In this document: positions 46,044 through 53,720 of the stretch, piece after piece
Layout: every line of letters starts with the position of its first letter
Position numbering within the stretch: the first letter of the stretch is position 1
From: JABDMH01 sp965223165
GTDB lineage: Bacteria > Bacteroidota > Bacteroidia > Chitinophagales > Saprospiraceae
NCBI GenBank assembly: GCA_965223165.1
Contig: CBDCVQ010000020.1
Coordinates: 372,001 to 436,000 of the forward strand
DNA: 64,000 nt
Direction: 5' to 3'
Notes under the pieces: model-generated
Told to the model about the DNA's origin: nothing
Databases searched by the model: none
What the model saw: the letters and a program-made list of their open reading frames with translations, nothing else
Made by a program: the position numbers and the translations under genes

Positions 46044-48396
46044 ATGATCACATGCCTGTCGCTCATGCCCGTGACTTTGTCCGGTCAGGCCACATGGGTC
46101 AGTGGCAGGGTCGTAGAACGGGCTAGCCAGCAACCCATCGAATTTGCCACCATCATGGTTACGGATGGTAAATCGCTCGCCCCCCTGACCGGGAGCACCA
46201 CGGGACCCCGATGGCACGTTTGAAATCCTGGCCAAGAGCCGACCTTTCGAACTGGTCGTCAGTTTCATCGGGTTTGCCTCCGTCACGATCGATAGCTTTG
46301 AGATCTCGGATGGCAAAGCCGACGTGGGCACGATCGGACTCTCGGCAGACGGACAAACGCTGGACGAGGTGGTCGTGCGAGCGGAGAAATCACAGACCGA
46401 ATTTAAGCTGGACAAGCGTGTCTTTAATGTGGGCAAAGACCTGAGCAGCACGGGAGCCAGTGTCTTGGAAGTGCTGAATCATGTGCCCTCGGTCAATGTC
46501 AATATCGAGGGCGAAATCAGCCTGCGATGCAGCCAAGGAGTGCAAATTTTGATTAATGGAAAGCCCTCCGTGCTGGCCAATGAACAAGGGAACACGCTAG
46601 GGACGATCACCGCCGAAATGATTGACCGCATTGAGGTCATCACTAATCCTTCTGCCAAGTACGATGCGGAGGGCACCTCCGGGATTATCAATATTGTGAT
46701 CAAGAAGGAAGAGCGCAAAGGACTTAATGGCTCTTTTACCCTCAACACAGGCACGCCCCACAATCATAGCTTCGGACTCAGTCTCAACCGCCGCACCGAT
46801 CGATTTAATTTGTTCAGCCAGCTGGGTGTGGGCTATCGCGAACTGCCCAATGATGCCACACATAGAAACACGGACCTTTTGCTTGGCACTACGGTGTTGA
46901 CCAACGGCAGAGAATACCGCAATGAGACCTTCTACAACATCATACTTGGCACGGATTACCATATCAACCGATACAATGTCCTCACCCTCTCAGGCAATTT
47001 TGCTTACGAAGTGGAAAAGCAGCCGTCGTTGACCGACTTCAGCTTTTTTGAGTCCGGTGCCGTGCTGGTCTCCGGATGGCGTCGTGACGAGGTGACGGAA
47101 GCGACCAATCCCAAGTATCGGTACGAGTTGCAATACAAAAGAGATTTCCCTGATCATAAAGAGCATACATTACTCTTTAGCGCCTTGGGCAATTTCTTTG
47201 GCAAAGATCAATCTTCGCGATTTTTCAACACCGGCCTCTTTGGTACACAGCCCGCGGGCGATCAAACGACCGCCACCGACTTCAAAGAAGCGCAGCATAC
47301 GTTTAAGCTGGATTACACCAAACCCTTTTCAGAAAAAGTCACCCTGGAAACGGGAGCACAATACCTGACGAACGTGGTCAGCAATGACTACGAAGTCAAT
47401 AATCTGACGGATGGTGAGTGGACCAATGATCCCAATCTGACCAATCTTTTTGAATATGATCAAAAGGTGCTTGGCACCTATGCTACCGGTGCTTATGAGG
47501 GAGAAAAGTGGGGGATCAAGCTGGGCCTGCGCCTGGAAAACACCGATCTAAATACACTACTGGCCAATACGGGTCAAGCCAACAGGCAAAACTACACCAA
47601 CCTCTTTCCCAGTGCACACACCTCCTACAAGGTCACAGATAAATTCTCCTTGCAGGCGGGCTACTCAAGGCGGGTGTTTCGGCCGAGATTGTGGGATCTA
47701 AATCCCTTTTTTAACGTACGCAACAATTTTAGTATCCGTACGGGAAATCCCGCTCTACAGCCAGAATTTACCGACTCCTACGAGTTGACCAGCATTTATG
47801 TCTTGGACAAAGTCTCCATGAATTTTGGCATTTATCATCGTTACACCACCGATGTAGTGGAGCGCATATCCACGTTTGAAGACAATGTCAACACCTTCAA
47901 GCCGGTGAACATAGGGACCAATCGGGCCACGGGCCTGGAGTATAATGCCAAATACAACCCGACTAAATGGCTAACGACAAACGGCGACTTCAACTACAAT
48001 TACTTCAGACGAGACGGCACCCTGGATGGCACTTCCTTTGATTTTGATGCCGATCAATGGACGGCAAAACTCACGTCCAAGTTTAAACTCCCGGCCGATA
48101 TCGACTTTGAAATCACCGGTCACTATGAATCAGCTTACCAAACGGTGCAAAGAGAATATTCGGATAATATATTTGCCGATCTGGGCCTCCGCATGAAATT
48201 GATGAAAGGAAAAGGGGTCATCAGCATAGGCGTACGCGACGTGTTTGCCTCGCGGATACAGAAAAGCATCACCGACCAGACCACATTCTATCTCTATAGC
48301 CGGCGACAACGCGGCCGCTTCATGACCTTGGGCTTCAGCTACGGATTTGGCAAGGGTGAAGCGATGGAATTTAGCGGACAACGTCGCAGGCACTAG
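46044..48396 (+). pseudogene. TonB-dependent outer-membrane receptor with one-base frameshift near the 5' end
   Basis: The reconstructed product is about 783 residues. From the ATG at 46044 comes a short export signal (MITCLSLMPVTLSGQA), then a carboxypeptidase-regulatory-like beta-sandwich (VSGRVVERASQQPIEFATIM). After the shift come LVVSFIGFASVTIDSF, the plug domain (VLEVLNHVPSVNV, GVQILINGKPSVL, IEVITNPSAKYDAEGTSGII) and a beta-barrel ending FSYGFGKGEAMEFSGQ. This is the outer-membrane beta-barrel family of TonB receptors common in Bacteroidota. The 2353-bp span is 3n+1. Dropping one G of the run at 46202-46204 restores ACC-ACG-GAC-CCC-GAT-GGC-ACG and the usual DPDGTFE signature. The long frame from 46324 alone would lack a signal peptide. 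An IS630 element begins at its stop codon. The ligand is unknown. Confidence 0.85.
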
Positions 48397-48490
48397 TACA
48401 CTGGCAAGACAAAGAATTTAGTTAAATACGTAATGCCTTCCCATGGTCTCTCTAGCCTGATCAACGGTGAATGACCAAGATATTTTTACT

Positions 48491-49108
48491 TTATTTCGAT
48501 TCCTCTGGAACTGCCAGGCTTGGATTTCTGTCCATTTCTTTTATACCGGGTATGCGGCGATTTAGACATTGGCGGCTGAGAGCTGAAAATTCGATTTCCG
48601 CCATATTCAACCAACTCCCATGTTTTGGCGTAAAATGAAATTCAAATTTTTTCCTTAGCTCACTAGCTCTTGCTGTAGGGAGATGTTCATAGAACGCACC
48701 GTAGGTGTGGGTATTGAGATTGTCCTGCACCACAATGATCTTCTCCGCCTGGTGATATTGCTTTTTCCGGCTAATCCAATCCATGAAGGTGGCATAGTCT
48801 TTTTTTGTGCGCGTCCTATTTAACCAGACAAATCGTTCGCCTGAGTCGATGTCATAGGCTAAAAACGCAACACAGGTACCTTCTCGTTTATATTCATTAT
48901 CCAGTTTCTTTGCACTCCCCGGCTTCATCGGTAGCGGACTATACACCTCTCCTATCAGTTGACAAGGTCGTTCATCCATACATATACGACGTACCCCTGG
49001 CAATGGTTCCGACTGATATACTTCCAGCACGTCTTCCATATTGGCAAGAAATTCACCATTGATCTTACCTATACACCACATCTTTTTCTGCCATGGTTTT
49101 AGTTTACT
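48491..49108 (-). CDS. IS630-family transposase, catalytic DDE frame (expressed by -1 frameshift)
   Basis: 205 codons reading on from the slippery run: SKLKPWQKKMWCIGKINGEF, then the three acidic catalytic residues in order, Asp in ICMDERP, Asp in IVVQDNLNTH, and Glu in WLNMAEIEF. This is the RNase H-like integrase core of IS630/Tc1-mariner transposases. An internal ATG at 49081 exists, but starting there would drop conserved residues just after the frame junction, so frameshifted translation from the upstream frame is more likely. Fused length (142 + 205 residues) agrees with family members of about 345. Confidence 0.88.
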   Translation of the reverse strand, partial: SKLKPWQKKMWCIGKINGEFLANMEDVLEVYQSEPLPGVRRICMDERPCQLIGEVYSPLPMKPGSAKKLDNEYKREGTCVAFLAYDIDSGERFVWLNRTRTKKDYATFMDWISRKKQYHQAEKIIVVQDNLNTHTYGAFYEHLPTARASELRKKFEFHFTPKHGSWLNMAEIEFSALSRQCLNRRIPGIKEMDRNPSLAVPEESK

Positions 49109-49533
49109 TTTTTTAAGATACCGCGTACCGTTTCTCTGCTTATGACTGCCTCACTACTTATTTCGATATACTTATCTGTAATCATCCGTATGGTCCACCG
49201 TGAATGACCTGCCGGAGGTTCACTACAGGCAATCATTGTTATTTGACTTTCAATCTTCGGAGTCACCTTCTTACTGTGAGCACAAGTTCTTGGCCGCTCA
49301 TGGATCGCTCGAGCTAGTCCCTCTGCCTTGTATCGCCTCAGGACATTATAAACTGTCGGCTCACTGCATATACCTGTATTGGCTATTGCCCGTGGCCCAA
49401 GCCCTTCATGGTTCCTTAATAAGATTTGCGCGCGTATCAGCTTCCGACTGGAATGTACTCCACTCGACAACATCGTACGCAATTCAAGCTCCTCCTGGCT
49501 CGATAGTTTGATACTTTCATTAATACGTGGCAT
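49099..49533 (-). CDS. IS630-family transposase, N-terminal frame (helix-turn-helix)
   Basis: 144 residues. It contains the paired helix-turn-helix DNA-binding region typical of the family: KLIRAQILLRNHEGLGPRAI, ICSEPTVYNVLRRYKAEGLA and a second region with SRWTIRMITDKY and AVISRETVRGILKK. It ends with KKVN and TAA just after an A7 run. The catalytic domain continues in the -1 frame, so this frame is the first half of a fused protein of about 347 residues. On its own it may act as a DNA-binding regulator (inference). Confidence 0.88.
   Translation of the reverse strand: MPRINESIKLSSQEELELRTMLSSGVHSSRKLIRAQILLRNHEGLGPRAIANTGICSEPTVYNVLRRYKAEGLARAIHERPRTCAHSKKVTPKIESQITMIACSEPPAGHSRWTIRMITDKYIEISSEAVISRETVRGILKKVN
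49108..49114 (-). promoter_or_regulatory. Probable programmed -1 frameshift site (A7)
   Basis: On the minus strand the N-terminal frame reads TTA-AAA-AAA-GTA-AAC-TAA. Slipping one base back on A-AAA-AAA gives AGT-AAA-CTA and enters the catalytic frame. The heptamer is in the correct phase for a classical -1 slip and lies two codons before the stop. Such sites are known in several IS families. An ordinary indel mutation is the alternative. Confidence 0.65.
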
Positions 49534-49603
49534 GGCCTCTTAGTTTTGTCCTATGCAAACATATTAAATATATCTATAATGTTTAACCTGCCAGTGTACT
49601 AGT

Positions 49604-49835
49604 TAGTAGAGCTTCGCCGTAAATCTTGTTGCCAATTCTAATGTCTGTGGTCCGCATACTTCATTGTAAAGCCTCGCCATAGCTTCGGCTAGCCGCCCAC
49701 CCGCTGTCGCGGTTCCCTCACTTCTCGGATTGTGATGCTCGACTCTACGAGATCGTTCGGTCATATTTTACGCCTCGTCTGCGAACCAAAATCCTATTAG
49801 AATTATTCAACGTATCCAATCTGAAACTCTTCTAG
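49604..49835. repeat. MITE-like dispersed repeat, copy 2
   Basis: About 232 bp, similar to 45463-45684 from end to end. The left end is TAGTAGAGCTTCGCC and the right end, reversed, is TAGAAGAGTTTCAG. Matching inner blocks (AATTCTAAT on both arms; GGTCCGCA and GGTTCGCA) extend the imperfect terminal inversion to about 55-60 bp. A TAGC-TTCG-GCTA hairpin lies inside. Before the IS630 insertion, this copy would have started 2-3 bp after the receptor stop codon. Confidence 0.75.
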
Positions 49836-49896
49836 CGATCTGCCTATCTTCTTCTACAACCTAAGTTGGACCTGCATTACATGACTGGGTTAGACG

Positions 49897-49932
49897 AAAA
49901 AAGCCGCTACCTGCCAAAGGACTGATAGCGGC
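49897..49932 (-). terminator. Strong intrinsic-terminator-like hairpin without an adjacent gene
   Basis: Read on the minus strand, GCCGCTA (49932-49926) pairs with TAGCGGC (49909-49903) across a 16-base loop that can pair further, followed directly by six T residues (49902-49897). That is a canonical rho-independent terminator. The nearest upstream minus-strand gene is the racemase ending at 50708, about 780 bp away, so it may terminate readthrough or an unannotated small RNA. Confidence 0.6.
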
Positions 49933-50070
49933 CAAACCGTCAAAAAAGATGGCTTCGGGAATGTTCTTCCGTGGCCAGCATCTAGCCACGTTCTGTCTTC
50001 AGATCCGGGATTCATTTGGGCCGGAGGTCGTCCGGGTTATCAACCGATCCCTACAGATCCATATCTCCTG

Positions 50071-50108
50071 CGGAGCCTCGCATTAAATCTTCTTGTTAAT
50101 TTCTAATG
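50071..50108. repeat. Left-end fragment of the MITE-like repeat
   Basis: CGGAGCCTCGCATTAAATCT and the following bases to TTCTAATG match the left 40 bp of the repeat copies at 45463 and 49604, after which similarity stops. It is therefore a truncated third copy. Confidence 0.5.
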
Positions 50109-50669
50109 CGAACGTGCTACCAGGTTTTCAAATGGTTGGGTGAAATACATATGCTCAAGGCGCTGGCAATATGCGCTGGCGGCAATAACAAGATTTTTTC
50201 TCGAACCAGGGCACATTGCTAATGTAGTTTTGATGTGGGTCCCCGCTACCCGAAGGGCTCATTTGGCTATACATCCCTTGGAGGTCCGGAAAACGGACCG
50301 CCACCCCTCAAGGCAGCGGTCACGTCAAGAATTGGGCTTTAGAAGCCTCATTCAGGATTCACCAAAGTCACTGCTAAATATCTTTGCTTGGCCCCCAAAT
50401 GCGGGGCCACTTTGCCTGTGACGCCATTCCGACACACGGCCACCCATGGCACGGGACAGCCCATCTCATCTCGTACCCGCTGGCGGCCGGACACTATGGC
50501 TGACTGTATCCTGCCATCAGGCCGCCCTACCGGAGCAGCTGGAGTTTATGTGATCATTGGACTTGGAGAGTGATTCCTGCAATTACGCACACAAAGGATA
50601 TAGATTTTTCCATGTGTCGCACCATGATGCCATGTAGTATTCATGTGGTAAGTGTCACTACCCTATGCC
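50109..50669. other. Intergenic region without a convincing gene
   Basis: Both strands were read. Short open frames (for example 50140-50421, plus) have no domain-like or hydrophobic pattern. A stretch at 50430-50570 looks faintly protein-like but is broken in every frame. It may be decayed sequence next to the repeat and IS cluster. Confidence 0.4.
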
Positions 50670-50701
50670 GGCCTGCCTGGTCGAAACCTGCTGAGCAGGC
50701 C
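50670..50701 (-). terminator. Hairpin just after the racemase gene
   Basis: GGCCTGC (50670-50676) and GCAGGCC (50695-50701) form a perfect 7-bp stem with an 18-base loop, starting 6 bp beyond the racemase stop. No T run follows, so it is at best a weak or rho-assisted terminator. Confidence 0.35.
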
Positions 50702-50707
50702 GCGAGC

Positions 50708-51457
50708 TTACAGAGGTATCCAACCGGTGGCCGGTACCGCTTTTTGTGAGAGGGCCAGATCCACGGCATAAGCCGCCAATAACCGGGTAGAATCGAGGAC
50801 AGGCAGCGGGCTATTTTCCCCATGGATGATCAGCGGGATTTCAGTGCAACCCAGCACGACGCATTCGGCACCCTCCTCTTTTAGCTGTTTGATGGTCTCT
50901 ATAAAATAATCAACGGTCTCTGGCACAAAAACGCCCTGGCAGAGCTCCTCGAAGATGGCGTCGTTGATGCGCTGGATCGCCGCTTCGGCAGGTATTAGCT
51001 TCCGCTGGCCGTGTGCCCGCATGGCGTCCGGATACACCGTACCGTGCATGGTCCACTTCGTGCCCAGCAGTCCCACTTGGTGCCATCCCCGGCGGTCAAT
51101 CTCGTGACACACCACTTGCGCAATATGGAGACCCGGAATGGGCAGCTCATCGACCACCGGCTCCAGCGCCAGGTGAGCCGTATTGTCCGGGCAGACAAAG
51201 AAATCCGCGCCAGCATCTGACACCTGCTGGACTCCCTGGGCTAGGTATTTTCCCACGGTCACATAATCATCTTGCTCCCAGGCAGCCATGCTTTTGCCCA
51301 TGGGGATGGCACTCAGTACCATGTCCGGATGCATGTGCGCTCCCAACTTGGCCGCGCCTACCTGGCAAGCCGACAAAAAGCAGAGCGCACCCCCTTCGTA
51401 GCTATGGGCGACGATGCCTACACACTTTCCTTCTAGGTTGGAATGGGAGAGAGACAT
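50708..51457 (-). CDS. Aspartate/glutamate racemase family protein
   Basis: 249 residues from the ATG at 51457 (MSLSHSNLEGKCVGIVAHSY). An upstream ATG at 51586 would add 43 residues with no family similarity, so it was not used. The two-domain racemase fold is shown by two catalytic-type cysteine motifs: CPDNTAH (Cys89) and VLGCTEIPLI (Cys204), the pair that performs two-base proton exchange in cofactor-independent Asp/Glu racemases. Family relatives also include hydantoin racemase and maleate isomerase, so the substrate is open. Likely cytoplasmic. It lies downstream of the DUF1801 gene on the same strand, 129 bp away. Confidence 0.85.
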   Translation of the reverse strand: MSLSHSNLEGKCVGIVAHSYEGGALCFLSACQVGAAKLGAHMHPDMVLSAIPMGKSMAAWEQDDYVTVGKYLAQGVQQVSDAGADFFVCPDNTAHLALEPVVDELPIPGLHIAQVVCHEIDRRGWHQVGLLGTKWTMHGTVYPDAMRAHGQRKLIPAEAAIQRINDAIFEELCQGVFVPETVDYFIETIKQLKEEGAECVVLGCTEIPLIIHGENSPLPVLDSTRLLAAYAVDLALSQKAVPATGWIPL

Positions 51458-51586
51458 GAATATTGTTTTACCAAACCAGCCGCAAAAATAATGGGTGGCA
51501 GCCGCTCCGACAACCTCGTTATCAGCACTGCAGCAGCAGACCCACTCTGGCAAGGGAACGGTTAGCCCTTCATGGGCAAGTCCCAA

Positions 51587-51973
51587 TCACGGAGGCGATT
51601 TGCCGGATCTTCTTTTGGATGCATAAGGTCTCATTTCATCAAGCAGCATGGCTTCCTGCAAGATTTCGCCGACTACCTCCCGGGGTATGTCTTGCAATGC
51701 TCGAAATTCGACGCTGTACACCTGCTTTCGCCCCTTGCTAGACAATAGGCCTTGTGCATTGGATAGCTCATTTCCTCGGGTAAAGGCAAACTCGATGCCG
51801 CCGTCCTTGGTAGGATTGAGATAGCAGATCCAGCTATTGCGATAGTAGAAGGGAATTTGGTACCGTATCTTGGGAGTCAACTGCAACTGGTCAGTCAGTA
51901 GGTCGTGCAGGAAAAGCAGCATTTCTAATTGCTGATCCTCATGCTGGTAGATGAAATCTTCCACAACATTCAT
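51587..51973 (-). CDS. DUF1801 domain protein
   Basis: 128 residues, no signal peptide. The pattern fits the YdhG/DUF1801 family: an N-terminal helical segment (VEDFIYQHEDQQLEMLLFLH), then PKIRYQIPFYYRNSWICYLN and GGIEFAFTRGNELSN, with a C-terminal lysine/arginine-rich tail. Members are small iron-chaperone-like or stress-related proteins of the frataxin-like fold in some annotations, but a function is not established for most. It is probably the first gene of a two-gene unit with the racemase. Confidence 0.75.
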   Translation of the reverse strand: MNVVEDFIYQHEDQQLEMLLFLHDLLTDQLQLTPKIRYQIPFYYRNSWICYLNPTKDGGIEFAFTRGNELSNAQGLLSSKGRKQVYSVEFRALQDIPREVVGEILQEAMLLDEMRPYASKRRSGKSPP

Positions 51974-52124
51974 CGGGTTGGTGATATGTGTTTGTAATAC
52001 TCAAATCCACGGGACAAATCGATCGGGCCGGCCCGAGTGCTCGAGGTGGCTTCTGACACGAATCTCCAATGCATGATTTAAGCTCCAATTATAAGCTGTT
52101 GGTGCTTGCCTGAGATCAATTATC

Positions 52125-52146
52125 AAAAAAAAGAGCAACAGCGCTC
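52125..52146 (-). terminator. Intrinsic terminator after the S41 protease gene
   Basis: On the minus strand, GAGC (52146-52143), a six-base loop and GCTC (52136-52133) are followed by eight T residues (52132-52125). It lies 23 bp beyond the protease stop codon and marks the end of the six-gene minus-strand run. The stem is short, but the T tract is long. Confidence 0.6.
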
Positions 52147-52168
52147 ATCCCGAGAGGGCCGGCAGCCT

Positions 52169-53197
52169 TTATTTTGCCATTAACCATTTCACTGCGCGAC
52201 CGATGCCCTGATCGTTTTCCCAGTTCTCCGCTACCTCGAATTTCACGGGCTCGTCTGGCTCTACCCATTGCGGATATCCGCGTCCCTCTCGATCATAATA
52301 GATGCCCGTGGCCAGCAGCAGCGCAATCTCATCTCCAATCACATCCCAACTATTGTTGGTCGTGAAACCGGCGGTAGCTTCTCCCAGAAATCTTGTATTC
52401 CGTTGGCCCTTAAAGGCCACGGCGACCAATTCGCCGGAGCTGGCTGTCCATCGGCTCGTTAAAATGGCAATTTTGGATTTTTTGATACGGGGTTTTTTAG
52501 AGAATTGAAACGCCTGCGTACCGAAATATTGAAACTTGCCTCTTTTGATTTCCGCTGCACCATGGATTTCTCCCTGCTCGCCCCGGATGGTGGCCACCTG
52601 CCGAACATCCAGTAGGGGAGCCAGGCCAGCCAACATGACATTGACATTGCCACCGCCGGTATAGCGGAGATCCAAGATCCATTTTCTGACGTCTTGGTGC
52701 CGCAGTGAAGTCAGGGCCGCTCTAATGCGCTTAGCTTCCTGCTGACCATCGACATTGGGACCGACCCCCACGACTCGCAAATATCCGATCGGACCCGGCA
52801 GCAATGCAGCGGTGAAGCGTGCTTCCACATCATTTACCACTTGCCAGATCGCAGGATCCCGTGCTCGTTGGTCCTGCCGTGGGGTATTTTCATAGTCCGT
52901 CAGACTGGCCAAAATGGAGTAGTCCGACAGCTTTCGGACCGCTCCATGATGATCTTTTAAGGCATTAAACATCCGCTCAAAGGCAGGCTTGAGTCCGTAC
53001 AGCTCTTTCGCATCGCTTGCGGCTGCATACATCTCCCGGGTCAATAGATCCCAATCCACCTGATCCCGATAGAGTGATATTTCCTTAGCCTGCTCGATCA
53101 CGGTATCAAGCATAGCGCGCAGGGCAGGTGCGACAGGTTGCGCCCAGGTGAGATGACTGATACAGAGCATAGCTGCTGTGAGGTGGAGGTTCTTCAT
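52169..53197 (-). CDS. S41 family (tail-specific/tricorn-like) peptidase, secreted
   Basis: 342 residues from the ATG at 53197, which begins a clear signal peptide (MKNLHLTAAMLCISHLTWAQ). Longer upstream starts add a non-secretory extension and were rejected. The S41 core is seen in IGYLRVVGVG, KWILDLRYTGGGNVNVMLAG and the nucleophile region ILTSRWTASSGELVAVAFKG, followed by TRFLGEATAGFTTNN, which places the active-site Ser in TASSGE. The FGKG lysine of CtpA-type enzymes is absent, so it is closer to the IRBP/tricorn-type branch. No PDZ domain is evident. It acts in the periplasm or outside the cell (inference). It is the last gene of the probable operon, 110 bp after the DoxX-like gene. Confidence 0.85.
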   Translation of the reverse strand: MKNLHLTAAMLCISHLTWAQPVAPALRAMLDTVIEQAKEISLYRDQVDWDLLTREMYAAASDAKELYGLKPAFERMFNALKDHHGAVRKLSDYSILASLTDYENTPRQDQRARDPAIWQVVNDVEARFTAALLPGPIGYLRVVGVGPNVDGQQEAKRIRAALTSLRHQDVRKWILDLRYTGGGNVNVMLAGLAPLLDVRQVATIRGEQGEIHGAAEIKRGKFQYFGTQAFQFSKKPRIKKSKIAILTSRWTASSGELVAVAFKGQRNTRFLGEATAGFTTNNSWDVIGDEIALLLATGIYYDREGRGYPQWVEPDEPVKFEVAENWENDQGIGRAVKWLMAK

Positions 53198-53306
53198 TTT
53201 ACACTTGTACTTACATAGAGACCCGCATCGCTTCCTTTGCCGGAGGTCTGCAAAGATTTTCTTGACCAATTTAAGGACATTAAAGCGTGGATCTACCCTA
53301 TTCAGC

Positions 53307-53663
53307 TCAATCGACCGGCTCAAATCGATAGGAGACAAGCAGCAACAGGATGGCCACAAAGGCAGGTACGTATTCCCCATCTTTCACCTGGATATGAGCG
53401 GCCGTGGCCAGGACAAAATCAAAGAAGAATCCGGCGTAAGCCCATTCTTTCAGGGTCTGGGATCGCCGGGTCCAGATAGCCACCAAGCCCAGCAGTTTGG
53501 CCACCGCCAATGGGTAAATGAGGTAGCTGGGATATCCCAGATGGGTAAAGGTTTGACTGACGGCCTCGTGTCTAAAGAAGTACATGCCGGCCGATAGCAA
53601 CATCAGCAGACTGACCAGACCGGTAGCCACCAGATAGATGATACGCTCTCTCTTTTTGCTCAT
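53307..53663 (-). CDS. DoxX-like integral membrane protein
   Basis: 118 residues with four hydrophobic segments (about residues 8-28, 42-62, 72-91 and 96-113), the DoxX/DoxD-like layout. Typical features are a first helix ending SAGMYFFRHEAV, LGYPSYLIYPLAVAKLLGL and a WAYAGFFFDFVLA segment. Inner-membrane location is expected. Its role is unknown; some relatives join redox or oxidative-stress complexes. It lies 57 bp downstream of the serine hydrolase gene in the same direction. Confidence 0.8.
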   Translation of the reverse strand: MSKKRERIIYLVATGLVSLLMLLSAGMYFFRHEAVSQTFTHLGYPSYLIYPLAVAKLLGLVAIWTRRSQTLKEWAYAGFFFDFVLATAAHIQVKDGEYVPAFVAILLLLVSYRFEPVD

Positions 53664-53720
53664 GGAGTGATGATTTTAGCATGAAGGAGTGAAAATTAGT
53701 CAGCGGCTTCTTGGAGTCCG

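Larger units (their letters stand above)
48396..49599 (-). mobile_element. IS630-family insertion sequence (~1.2 kb)
   Basis: The element is bounded by inverted repeats: left GTACACTGGCA (48396-48406) and right TGCCAGTGTAC (49589-49599), an exact 11-bp inverted match that continues imperfectly inward. TA dinucleotides flank it at 48394-48395 and 49600-49601, the expected TA target duplication of the IS630/Tc1-mariner group. Inside are two minus-strand transposase frames. It lies between the receptor gene and repeat copy 2. Both ends and both frames look intact, so it may be active. Confidence 0.9.

Noticed and set aside
50140..50421. 93-codon plus-strand frame between the repeat cluster and the racemase
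   Set aside because: Low-complexity Arg/Pro-rich reading without domain features; the region appears decayed.
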